NCBI GenBank assembly: GCA_902595755.1
Contig: CACJRF010000011.1
Coordinates: forward strand, 1 to 57,825
Source: an uncultured Alphaproteobacteria bacterium
GTDB lineage: Bacteria; Pseudomonadota; Alphaproteobacteria; Methylaequorales; Methylaequoraceae
DNA length: 57,825 nt
Direction: 5' to 3'
Position numbers and translations under genes: made by a program. The first letter of the stretch is position 1, and every line of letters starts with the position of its first letter. Below the pieces are notes generated by a model. It worked only from the letters and a program-made list of their open reading frames with translations, did no database searches and was not told the DNA's origin. Below are positions 27,570 through 34,863 of the stretch, piece by piece.

Positions 27570-28817
27570 TTATTTTTTTTTAAGAATTTGATTCACAATA
27601 TCTAAACCAGATTTAATCCCATCCTCATGAAAACCATACCCAAGGTAAGCGCCGCAATACCAGATGTTATTTTTTCCTTGAATTAGTTTTATTTTTTTCT
27701 GAGTTTTAAATGTTTTAAGATTATATATGGGGTGATCGTAAATTATTCTTTTTATTATTGTCTCTTTTGACGGCTTCATAGAAGGATTTAATGTTACAAA
27801 TATATTTTTTTTTGAATCAATATTTTGAAGTTTATTCATCCAGTAAGTTACCGATAATTTATTATTATTCTCGCCTTCTAGATAATTCCAACTAGCCCAA
27901 ACTTTTTTTAATTTAGGCATCAAATTTTCGTCAGTATGCAAAAACACTTCATTTGTTGTATACTTTATATCTTCAAAAATTTTTATATTATTTAAATTTG
28001 GAATTTTATTTACATGTTTGACTTGATCTGAGTGAACGGCAACAATTACATGATCGTATTCTTTTTCTTTTCTATTAACTTTTAATATTAATTTATCGTT
28101 TTTAAATTTTTTAATTTCTATGTCAATATTCTTTGAAGCAATAATATTTTCTTTCTCTATGATTTTTCTTACATAACTTTGACTGCCATTTAAAACAGTT
28201 CTCCACTTAGGCCTATTTGTTAAATTTAAAAGACCATGATTAGAAAAAAAATTAACGAATTGTTCAAAAGGGTATTTTTTTATTTCATTTAATGATGATG
28301 ACCAAATACTCGATGCCATTGGATAAATATGTTTATATTTAAAAAAGTCTGAATAATTCTTAATGGTTAGATAATCTTCTATAGTACAATTATTATAATT
28401 CATTTTATCATACTCAACATTTTTGTAGAATTTCATTATCTCAATTAACATTCTTAAGTATTTTAGATTGAAAACATTTTTTTTCTGGGCAAACATACTT
28501 CCTAAGGATGAACCAGAATATTCTAATCCTCCATTTTCCAGAGAGGCAGAAAATGACATATCACTCTCATAAGTCTCAACATTGAGTTCATTAAATAGAT
28601 TACAAAGATTTGGATAATTCAGGTGATTAAAAACTATAAAACCAGTATCAACATAATAAGCTTTCTCTTTTAGAGGCTCAACTTTTAATGTATTTGCATG
28701 CCCACCATAATAATTATTCTTTTCAAATAAATGGATATCATGATATTTTGAAAGTTCCCATGATGCTGACAGACCTGAAATACCACTCCCAATAACTGCT
28801 ATTTTTAATTTTCTCAC
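27570..28817 (-). CDS. FAD-dependent amine oxidase-like protein of the CFA cluster
   Basis: This 415-residue flavoprotein begins KIAVIGSGISGLSASWELSK, with the acidic strand end HLFEKNNYYGGHANTL and a C-terminal FAD contact WYCGAYLGYGFHEDGIKSG. It belongs to the phytoene-desaturase/amine-oxidase fold rather than true amine oxidases. Homologues in this operon type are good candidates for acyl-chain desaturation or oxidation. It is the first gene of the FAD-DUF1365-CFA-MFS-DUF3833 operon. Its promoter region contains the inverted repeat at 28861-28903. Confidence 0.88.
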   Translation of the reverse strand: MRKLKIAVIGSGISGLSASWELSKYHDIHLFEKNNYYGGHANTLKVEPLKEKAYYVDTGFIVFNHLNYPNLCNLFNELNVETYESDMSFSASLENGGLEYSGSSLGSMFAQKKNVFNLKYLRMLIEIMKFYKNVEYDKMNYNNCTIEDYLTIKNYSDFFKYKHIYPMASSIWSSSLNEIKKYPFEQFVNFFSNHGLLNLTNRPKWRTVLNGSQSYVRKIIEKENIIASKNIDIEIKKFKNDKLILKVNRKEKEYDHVIVAVHSDQVKHVNKIPNLNNIKIFEDIKYTTNEVFLHTDENLMPKLKKVWASWNYLEGENNNKLSVTYWMNKLQNIDSKKNIFVTLNPSMKPSKETIIKRIIYDHPIYNLKTFKTQKKIKLIQGKNNIWYCGAYLGYGFHEDGIKSGLDIVNQILKKK

Positions 28818-28860
28818 AAAATAATTTTAAGAATTTTTTAAAAGTAATAAATAGAAAAAA

Positions 28861-28903
28861 TCAATATATAGTTTGACATTAATAAATAGTTACTATATAT
28901 TGA
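28861..28903. repeat. perfect 11-bp inverted repeat spanning a divergent promoter region
   Basis: TCAATATATAG (28861-28871) and CTATATATTGA (28893-28903) are exact reverse complements separated by 21 bases, with centres 32 bp apart, about three helical turns. The right arm covers the plus-strand -10 box. The left arm supplies the same TATATT on the minus strand, positioned to serve the FAD oxidase operon start at 28817. Candidate operator or paired -10 elements. Confidence 0.7.
28873..28901 (+). promoter_or_regulatory. strong sigma70-type promoter
   Basis: TTGACA (28873-28878), a 17-base spacer and TATATT (28896-28901) form the best consensus promoter I find in the window. Predicted transcription would start at about 28907-28909, at or next to the GTG of the small ORF, giving a leaderless message or a small RNA. 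Confidence 0.7.
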
Positions 28904-28908
28904 TATTT

Positions 28909-28992
28909 GTGGCTAGTATTTCAATAACAAAACTTTGTGCAATAACATTCTCATCAACATTTTTGTTATTACTAGTTTCAAGTCTATTTTAA
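28909..28992 (+). CDS. putative 27-residue hydrophobic small protein or sRNA region
   Basis: The frame GTG-TAA encodes a short basic-neutral head MASISITKLCAITF and a Leu-rich hydrophobic stretch to the C-terminus LLLLVSSLF. It would fit a single-pass membrane micropeptide or a bare signal-like leader. There is no room for a ribosome site if transcription begins at the predicted point. The transcript would end at the hairpin at 29001-29030 after about 125 bases, so a non-coding RNA is an equal alternative. CCTCC at 28996-29000 could pair with Shine-Dalgarno sequences. Confidence 0.4.
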   Translation: MASISITKLCAITFSSTFLLLLVSSLF

Positions 28993-29000
28993 TTTCCTCC

Positions 29001-29034
29001 AATAAAACCCTAGTTTACTAGGGTTTTATTGTTT
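29001..29034 (+). terminator. strong hairpin terminator
   Basis: AATAAAACCCTAG (29001-29013) pairs perfectly with CTAGGGTTTTATT (29018-29030) across a TTTA loop, and GTTT follows. This is the strongest intrinsic terminator visible in the window. The A-rich left arm makes it potentially bidirectional. Confidence 0.85.
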
Positions 29035-29233
29035 CCTAAAGATCGAGATCCAATTCACTGATAAGTATTTATTATCAATACTGGTGAAATTATTAGTGTC
29101 TAGCTCTGAAGTGTTATAGTTTTCAAGGTCAGTATTAAATGAATGTTGTCTTGATTTATCAAGCCTATCATAGCGTAAGTTATTTATTAAACCTAACATG
29201 TAAGTTTAAACGACTACTTAAGGAATTGTTTAG
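29035..29233. other. non-coding remainder of the longest intergenic region
   Basis: Together with the small transcription unit before it, this completes the 416-base gap 28818-29233. I see no convincing gene. Short inverted repeats occur (GATAA/TTATC in 29059-29075 and CTTGA/TCAAG near 29150). TTAAGGAA at 29218-29225 pairs with TTCCTTAA at 29238-29245 around the stop codon of the next gene. These could be weak RNA structures or chance in AT-rich sequence. Confidence 0.5.
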
Positions 29234-29545
29234 TCATTTCCTTAAATTATTCCTTCTAAATTCACAAACAACAGTGAAATATGGATCACCATCCCTAGGG
29301 TTTGTCGTGATAATTTGTTTTCTTAAATCACAGTATTCAGCTACAAATGAATTTAAAAGATGACCAGAATTCTGGTAATAGGAATGAATCGCCAGAAAAA
29401 AGTTATCTGAGTTTCTACATTTTTTAATCTGCTTGTTTATCTCCCCATCCGATACGTCCTTATTATAAACCGCCTTACACCAACTACCGGCTTTTAGCTC
29501 ACTAATTGAAACTAAAAGCATAAAAAAAACTGTTAAAATTCTCAT
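29234..29545 (-). CDS. small secreted four-cysteine protein
   Basis: This 103-residue protein has a signal peptide (about 1-19, cleavage after LKA) and a mature part with four cysteines (23, 43, 72, 94) that could form two disulfides. Residues are mainly charged and aromatic with no motif I recognise. It starts four bases inside the end of the PAP2 gene (ATGA), so it probably belongs to the minus-strand envelope operon ArnT-like/PAP2. Function unknown. Confidence 0.65.
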   Translation of the reverse strand: MRILTVFFMLLVSISELKAGSWCKAVYNKDVSDGEINKQIKKCRNSDNFFLAIHSYYQNSGHLLNSFVAEYCDLRKQIITTNPRDGDPYFTVVCEFRRNNLRK

Positions 29546-30321
29546 ATAAACACTCTATTATATAATAACTTTCCTAGATCTATTAATGAAATTTTATTTG
29601 ATTTCAAAATCATGTTTATTTTTTCCTTAAAAAAATATTCAAAAATGAGTAATGGAGTCAAACTGCCAATATATGCTCCAAATAGTAAGTCACTGGGGAA
29701 GTGCATGGACATAAAAATTCTTGAAATACCCATTAAAATAGCAAAGATTAGAATTAACAAAGTAAATCTATTTGTATAGATAATTAAAAGAATAGCTAAT
29801 GTAAAAGCTGCTTGAGTATGACCTGAGGGAAATGAGTTAACTTTGTGTTCAAAATTAAAAAAGTTTATTCTATCATATCCCTCAAGAAAAAAGTATTTCG
29901 GCCTCGAAACTCCACCGATATATTTAAGTAAATTACACACAATACCTGCTCCAGCTAATGAATAAATAAAATGTTTGCAAATAAGATTAATGAGAGAAAA
30001 TGAACTTTTAACCTTTTCAGAGCTAAATCCTGTCCTTAACTCTAATGTTCTCAGTTTAATATCATTCTTTATTATCTTATGCACATTTAAGTTAATAAAG
30101 ATTAGAAATAGACATAAAAGTATGATGTTAAAGGGATCAAAAAAGTCAGAAAGTGGATCTATAAAATTCTTGAAAAAATTAAATATAAATCCGTCAAACG
30201 TCCTAGAAAATTGAAAAAACGGGATATCAATAAAAATAAATGTAATGATAATTAATGAGAAGGTTAAAATACAAAATTTAAAGGATCTCAAAAAGTTTAA
30301 TCTTCTAGTACTAATCATCAT
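29542..30321 (-). CDS. PAP2-family membrane phosphatase
   Basis: This 259-residue polytopic protein has the three PAP2 phosphatase motifs: KYIGGVSRPKYF, FPSGHTQAAF and SRIFMSMHFPSDLLFGAYIG, with conserved Lys/Arg, SGH and Arg/His. It acts on a lipid phosphate at the periplasmic face, either undecaprenyl diphosphate recycling or lipid A dephosphorylation (LpxE/F-like). Its 11-base overlap with the ArnT-like gene supports an LPS-related role. The first of two adjacent ATG codons (30321) is used. Confidence 0.88.
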   Translation of the reverse strand: MMISTRRLNFLRSFKFCILTFSLIIITFIFIDIPFFQFSRTFDGFIFNFFKNFIDPLSDFFDPFNIILLCLFLIFINLNVHKIIKNDIKLRTLELRTGFSSEKVKSSFSLINLICKHFIYSLAGAGIVCNLLKYIGGVSRPKYFFLEGYDRINFFNFEHKVNSFPSGHTQAAFTLAILLIIYTNRFTLLILIFAILMGISRIFMSMHFPSDLLFGAYIGSLTPLLIFEYFFKEKINMILKSNKISLIDLGKLLYNRVFI

Positions 30322-31930
30322 CCAAATTACTAAAAACTTTTATTGTTATATTTTTACCTTTTGAGTAATTAAACCCATCAAATTTTTTTAACATTTTAAA
30401 CTCCGAATATTTCTTACTAGAAGTCAATAAATTTGAAAACTCATCGTTAATTATAAACATAATTCTTTGTTTTTCTAAACTATTAGAATTTAATAGATCT
30501 GGTGATATTTTTCTGGATTTATGTGACGTTAGAAAGACTAAACTAGGCTCCTCAAAGCCGTAATTATAAATTTGGTCATAATTTTTTTTATTTAATTCAA
30601 TTATTGAATTAATTCTTTTTGCAACCCATAAGTCTTGGATATGGTTATTGACATAAAAAACTAAGATCAAATAAAATGAAATTTGAAAAATCGAGAAATT
30701 AACTAATTTATCTTTAAATTTTTTAATATCTGCTGCACCAATTAAAAGAAAAATTTGTACTAAAAGAAGAGTCAGTAATATAACTAGGGTAATAGTTATT
30801 TCTGAATACTCAACGATAACAAAGTAAATTAAAAAAACTATGGTCACGGGAAATATTAAGGTGAAAAAATATAAACTTTTTTTTGAGATTCCTTCAAAGT
30901 TTTTGTCTAATAAAAATTTTGATAATAAAATGCTTAGTGGTAAATAAGAAGGATATATGTAATGAGGTAATTTTGTGGAAATTAATTCAAAAAGAATATA
31001 GGGAACAGAGAAACTAATTAGTAAAAAAAAAGTTAAATCATTTTTCCTAATTTTTAAGAATTTGTTCTTTAGGCTATTCTTAATAAACGGATAAATTAAG
31101 ATTGAACCTGGCCAAAATAATAGAAGAGTAGTTATTAAGTAATATCCTGGAGGAAAGCCATGTGCCTCTTGACCTGACGATACTTTTCCTAGCAAATCGT
31201 GACCAACAGATTCGTACCAAAAGGCTCCTTTTGACTCAATAGTTATCATGATAAACCAAGGTAGTACTAAAGCTAGAAATAATAAAAAGCCTAAATATGA
31301 AAATATTTCCTTTAAAAAGTTTTTTCTTTTTATTACAGAAAAAATTATTAATGGAAATATGGTAAATATCAGTATTATTGGACCCTTTATTAAAACACCA
31401 AAGGCCAAAGCACTCCAAAATATAAACTTTTCTTTGTAATTTATACTGTGGTTTTTTATTAATGAGTAAATCATCAAATTACATAAAGTAATGGTTAAAA
31501 ATAAAGCACCATCAGTTTTTGCTTGAAGCATCTCTGATAAAGTCAACAAAGAAAAGATTAAAAAAAAGATTGTTAAAAAACTAATATCATTATTTAGAAT
31601 TTTTCTTAGTCTAAAAAATATAAACATGAAGGCTGAAAATAATGAAAGTATCGAAGGCAGTCTATATAAAGAAATATTATCATATGGAGTGTTGCCAAAA
31701 ATAAAATTTGCACCAACTTGTAACCAATAAATACCTACTGGCTTTTTATACCGGGGCTCGTCGTGCATTTTTATATCAATAAATTCTTTTTCCAAAAGCA
31801 TTGTTTTTGAAGCAGTTGCGAATCTAGCTTCATCTCTATCCAAAACTGGGATTTTGAAAATACCAGTTAAAAAAATTAAAAAACAGATTGCTAAGAAAAT
31901 TAGAAATCTGTTAGGTTGAGAAAAATACAT
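30311..31930 (-). CDS. ArnT/PMT-like GT-C glycosyltransferase
   Basis: This 539-residue multi-helix protein carries the GT-C acidic motif VLDRDEARFATA in its first periplasmic loop and KKPVGIYWLQ after it, typical of ArnT and related polyprenyl-phosphate-sugar transferases. About twelve helices are followed by a soluble C-terminal part with NFDGFNYSKGK. It would transfer a sugar from an undecaprenyl-phosphate donor to lipid A or LPS core. It is divergent (37 bases) from the GT2 gene, which likely makes that donor. Confidence 0.88.
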   Translation of the reverse strand: MYFSQPNRFLIFLAICFLIFLTGIFKIPVLDRDEARFATASKTMLLEKEFIDIKMHDEPRYKKPVGIYWLQVGANFIFGNTPYDNISLYRLPSILSLFSAFMFIFFRLRKILNNDISFLTIFFLIFSLLTLSEMLQAKTDGALFLTITLCNLMIYSLIKNHSINYKEKFIFWSALAFGVLIKGPIILIFTIFPLIIFSVIKRKNFLKEIFSYLGFLLFLALVLPWFIMITIESKGAFWYESVGHDLLGKVSSGQEAHGFPPGYYLITTLLLFWPGSILIYPFIKNSLKNKFLKIRKNDLTFFLLISFSVPYILFELISTKLPHYIYPSYLPLSILLSKFLLDKNFEGISKKSLYFFTLIFPVTIVFLIYFVIVEYSEITITLVILLTLLLVQIFLLIGAADIKKFKDKLVNFSIFQISFYLILVFYVNNHIQDLWVAKRINSIIELNKKNYDQIYNYGFEEPSLVFLTSHKSRKISPDLLNSNSLEKQRIMFIINDEFSNLLTSSKKYSEFKMLKKFDGFNYSKGKNITIKVFSNLDDD

Positions 31931-31967
31931 AATTACTTAAAGACATTATCATAATAATAATAAAAAA

Positions 31968-32669
31968 ATGAAAAACTTTACAATAATAATTCCAATTTTT
32001 AATGAAATAGATTCAATTTTTAATTTACTAAATGAGATTAAAAAAGAGTTCGATGGACAACTTCCTGAAATTATAATTGTAGATGACGGAAGTACAGATA
32101 ACTTTGTGAAAAAAAAAATAGAATTTAAAAAGAATAATCTCAAAATTATCCACCATAAAAAAAATTTGGGTAAATGTAAAGCTATGTTGACTGGCGTAAA
32201 GAATGCAAAAAAAAATAATATTTGTATTATTGACGGCGATGGTCAGAACCCTCCCTATGAGGCAAAAAAATTAATGAATTTTTGGATGAATATAAATAAA
32301 ACTGAAAAGCAATTTGCTTTAGTTTGTGGAAATAGAATTAAAAGACAAGATTCAGTGAGTAAAAAAATTAGTTCAAAGGTAGCTAATAAAATTAGAAAAA
32401 TCATGTTAGATGATGATTGTAATGATACTGCGTGCGCCCTAAAAGTTTTTTCAAAAGATGATTATCTCAAGCTAAAATATTTTAGAAATATGCATAGATT
32501 TTTACCTGCTCTTTTTAAAATTAATTCTGGTAAAATATTTAATGTGCCTGTTGACGATAGAAAAAGAATTAAAGGTATTTCAAAATATTCATTTCACAAT
32601 AGATTCTGGATAGGTATTTTAGACTTAATAAGTGTTTGGTTAATGGTTTTAAAAAGGAGAAAAAAATGA
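31968..32669 (+). CDS. GT2 polyprenyl-phosphate glycosyltransferase (DPM1/ArnC-like)
   Basis: This 233-residue enzyme has the GT-A fold with TIIIPIFNEIDSI, IIIVDDGSTDN and DGDGQNPP (DxD). The later segment DDRKRIKGISKYSFHNR is typical of dolichyl-phosphate mannose synthase relatives. No C-terminal helices follow, unlike ArnC. It probably charges undecaprenyl phosphate with a sugar for the adjacent ArnT-like transferase. It overlaps the LABN gene (ATGA). Confidence 0.88.
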   Translation: MKNFTIIIPIFNEIDSIFNLLNEIKKEFDGQLPEIIIVDDGSTDNFVKKKIEFKKNNLKIIHHKKNLGKCKAMLTGVKNAKKNNICIIDGDGQNPPYEAKKLMNFWMNINKTEKQFALVCGNRIKRQDSVSKKISSKVANKIRKIMLDDDCNDTACALKVFSKDDYLKLKYFRNMHRFLPALFKINSGKIFNVPVDDRKRIKGISKYSFHNRFWIGILDLISVWLMVLKRRKK

Positions 32670-32965
32670 GTACAGATCAAATTTGGTTAATTGTTGGCTT
32701 TATAGGTCAAACAGTATTTGCTTCGAGATTTCTTATTCAATGGATTGTTAGCGAAAGAGCCTCAAAGAGTATCATTCCAAATATTTTTTGGTGGATAAGC
32801 TTGGCAGGTAGTATGATTTTACTGAGCTACGCAATACATAAGTTAGACCCCGTTTTTATAATGGGACAATCTTGTGGCTTTTTAATTTATTCTCGGAATC
32901 TTTATCTTATAAAAAAAGAAGGTAAAAATAAAAAAAATGATCCATCAAAAATAATGAAAGTATGA
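32666..32965 (+). CDS. LABN-domain (lipid A biosynthesis N-terminal-like) membrane protein
   Basis: This 99-residue protein has three helices with the family marks IGQTVFASRFLIQWIVSE and IPNIFWWISLAGSMILL, ending in a Lys-rich tail. The domain is named for the N-terminus of some LpxB proteins but is usually free-standing next to a GT2 gene, as here. A flippase or accessory role for the lipid-linked sugar is plausible. The start is the ATG at 32666, preceded by AAGGAGA, instead of a longer frame from 32636. Confidence 0.88.
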   Translation: MSTDQIWLIVGFIGQTVFASRFLIQWIVSERASKSIIPNIFWWISLAGSMILLSYAIHKLDPVFIMGQSCGFLIYSRNLYLIKKEGKNKKNDPSKIMKV

Positions 32966-33579
32966 AACCAGAAATTTGTTTCAATACAATTCATGATTAT
33001 ATTCTTTCGAAGACAAAGCCCTACGAATTTTTCTATAGAGAAATAAAAAAAAACGGCATTGTAGAAATCGAAGATACAAAATTAGATTTTTTTCTCTTTT
33101 TCTCCAAGACAATTATTTCACAACAGATATCATTTGAAGTTGCTGAGAAAATTTGGAGTAGTATACAAAATAAATTCGAGAATTCTTATTCGGAATCCAA
33201 GTCAGATAAAAAAAAAGAAATGATTAAGTTAATTAAAGAGCTTAGAATCTCAAAAAGTAAAAAGAATACAATCTTAAGGGTTCATGATTCAATTTTGCAA
33301 AAAGAATTAAATCATGACAATTTTTATTCACTCTCAGATAATATTCTTAGAAAAAAATTAACAAAAATAAAAGGAGTAGGTTTATGGACCGCAGATATGA
33401 TGTTAATATTCTATTTTAAAAGACTAAATATTTTTCCAGAAAATGACCTTATAATTAATAAAGTAAAAGTTAAGTTAGAGCATATTGAAAATTGTAAAAT
33501 TAACTTTGTTAATCTTTACAAACCTTTTTTATCAATATTATCAATTCACTTTTGGAAGTTGTCTAAACGAATTCTTTAG
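32962..33579 (+). CDS. DNA-3-methyladenine glycosylase II, AlkA-like
   Basis: This 205-residue HhH-GPD protein shows FFSKTIISQQISFEVAEKIW, the hairpin LTKIKGVGLWTADMMLIF and the catalytic aspartate in FPENDLII. It lacks the N-terminal domain of E. coli AlkA, as in the shorter bacterial form. It excises alkylated purines in base excision repair. It overlaps the LABN gene by four bases, although function is unrelated, and overlaps convergent hemY by 39 bases, the longest such overlap in the window. Confidence 0.88.
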   Translation: MKPEICFNTIHDYILSKTKPYEFFYREIKKNGIVEIEDTKLDFFLFFSKTIISQQISFEVAEKIWSSIQNKFENSYSESKSDKKKEMIKLIKELRISKSKKNTILRVHDSILQKELNHDNFYSLSDNILRKKLTKIKGVGLWTADMMLIFYFKRLNIFPENDLIINKVKVKLEHIENCKINFVNLYKPFLSILSIHFWKLSKRIL

Positions 33580-34863
33580 AAATTCATAATAAAAGTCAAT
33601 TTTATTATCAAAACTAACCCTTACCTTCGGCCATTGAATTGAATCAATTGACTGACAATTTTTACAAACATATTCCCATTTTTTAGACTCAGCCTTACAC
33701 ACACTACAAATCCATAACGGGCTAGGAATTAAATTAATATCATGATCTTTAAATTTAATTTTATTACTCTCAACTGAGAGTTTTTTATAAAGCTCTAATA
33801 CTCTTAAATCCCATTTATCAATACTGATCTTATCAAGAAAATTTTGTGCTTCTCCCCATAAGGATGATTTGTAGCAAGCAAAAGCAAGTGAAAGTTTCGT
33901 TTCATTACCACCATAATTAATGAATTTCTTAAAGTTTCGACTTATCAATTTATACCTCATTAAACAATCCTTTGAATTTTTAGATTTATAACCCATAAAA
34001 CTCTCCACAAGCTCAAAACATAAAAAGTTAGGCCAACTTTTAATTAGTAACTGTGATGCCTTCTTAATATTTGAGTTATCAATGTAATGTTTGATATTTT
34101 CTTTCATTACGATAATTGAACTATTAGACATTACTAAAGCTTCTACAACGTTTTTTTGTGTTAAAACTTTTAAGTTAGCAAGTTTTCTTTTATTTTCATT
34201 TGAAATGACTTTTTTTACTTTTTCAAGAATATCGTGAGCCTTTATCCAATTTTCTTCTAAGGAATAGACCGTTGATAACTTTTCATGAAACCAGTTATCT
34301 TTTGGATATTCCTTACAATATTGCTTCAGAACTTTTTTGGCTGTATCAATATCATTCTCTTTAATAAGTATTATAACTTCAGCTCTATTTGTAAGATAGA
34401 TGTATTGATCATTTGTTTTAAGTATCTTAAGATATTTTTTTGATTCAATAAGATTATTTTGTATCAATGAAGATTGAAATAATAAAAAGTTTGAAAAAAA
34501 ATCATTATTTAAATATTTTTTTACTTTCCTCGTATCTTTTTGTAGTTCATCAGCATTCCCCAAAAATAAATTATATGCCAAGCTATCAAGAGTTTTACTT
34601 GCATTTACAAGATTTTTTTCTTGTTTAGATATTCTAAATTCTCTTGGTATGTTTTTAATCTTCCTTGTGAAGGATAAACAAAAAATGATAGTAATCACAA
34701 GTACTAAAATTGAAAATATTAGCCCCAAAGAATTAGTTTCAATTAAGTAGTTATTCCACAAAAAAGTTAATGTTCCTGGATTATTTGTTAACCAAACAAC
34801 TGAAGACGAAACCAAAATTATAATAATAAAAAATTTAATAATTGTTATCAAAATTCTTTCCAA
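33541..34863 (-). CDS. hemY: HemY-like TPR membrane protein
   Basis: This 440-residue protein has two N-terminal helices (about 5-25 and 43-63), a long TPR-like helical region and a zinc-ribbon tail with CSVCKAESKKWEYVCKNCQ. The tail is typical of alphaproteobacterial HemY. The protein is thought to assist late heme synthesis or envelope organisation; the enzymatic role is not established. This is not the protoporphyrinogen oxidase also named hemY in Bacillus. It overlaps mitofilin by 29 bases upstream. Confidence 0.85.
   Translation of the reverse strand: MERILITIIKFFIIIILVSSSVVWLTNNPGTLTFLWNNYLIETNSLGLIFSILVLVITIIFCLSFTRKIKNIPREFRISKQEKNLVNASKTLDSLAYNLFLGNADELQKDTRKVKKYLNNDFFSNFLLFQSSLIQNNLIESKKYLKILKTNDQYIYLTNRAEVIILIKENDIDTAKKVLKQYCKEYPKDNWFHEKLSTVYSLEENWIKAHDILEKVKKVISNENKRKLANLKVLTQKNVVEALVMSNSSIIVMKENIKHYIDNSNIKKASQLLIKSWPNFLCFELVESFMGYKSKNSKDCLMRYKLISRNFKKFINYGGNETKLSLAFACYKSSLWGEAQNFLDKISIDKWDLRVLELYKKLSVESNKIKFKDHDINLIPSPLWICSVCKAESKKWEYVCKNCQSIDSIQWPKVRVSFDNKIDFYYEFLKNSFRQLPKVN

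Noticed and set aside
29218-29245. Inverted repeat TTAAGGAA/TTCCTTAA as terminator of the 103-residue gene
   Set aside because: It contains the stop codon in its loop, has few G-C pairs and no T tract on the minus strand, so I do not call it a terminator.
29139-29363. 74-codon plus-strand ORF in and beyond the intergenic region
   Set aside because: It runs antisense into the signal-peptide-bearing 103-residue gene, has no recognisable motif and no ribosome site; the minus-strand gene is the better reading.
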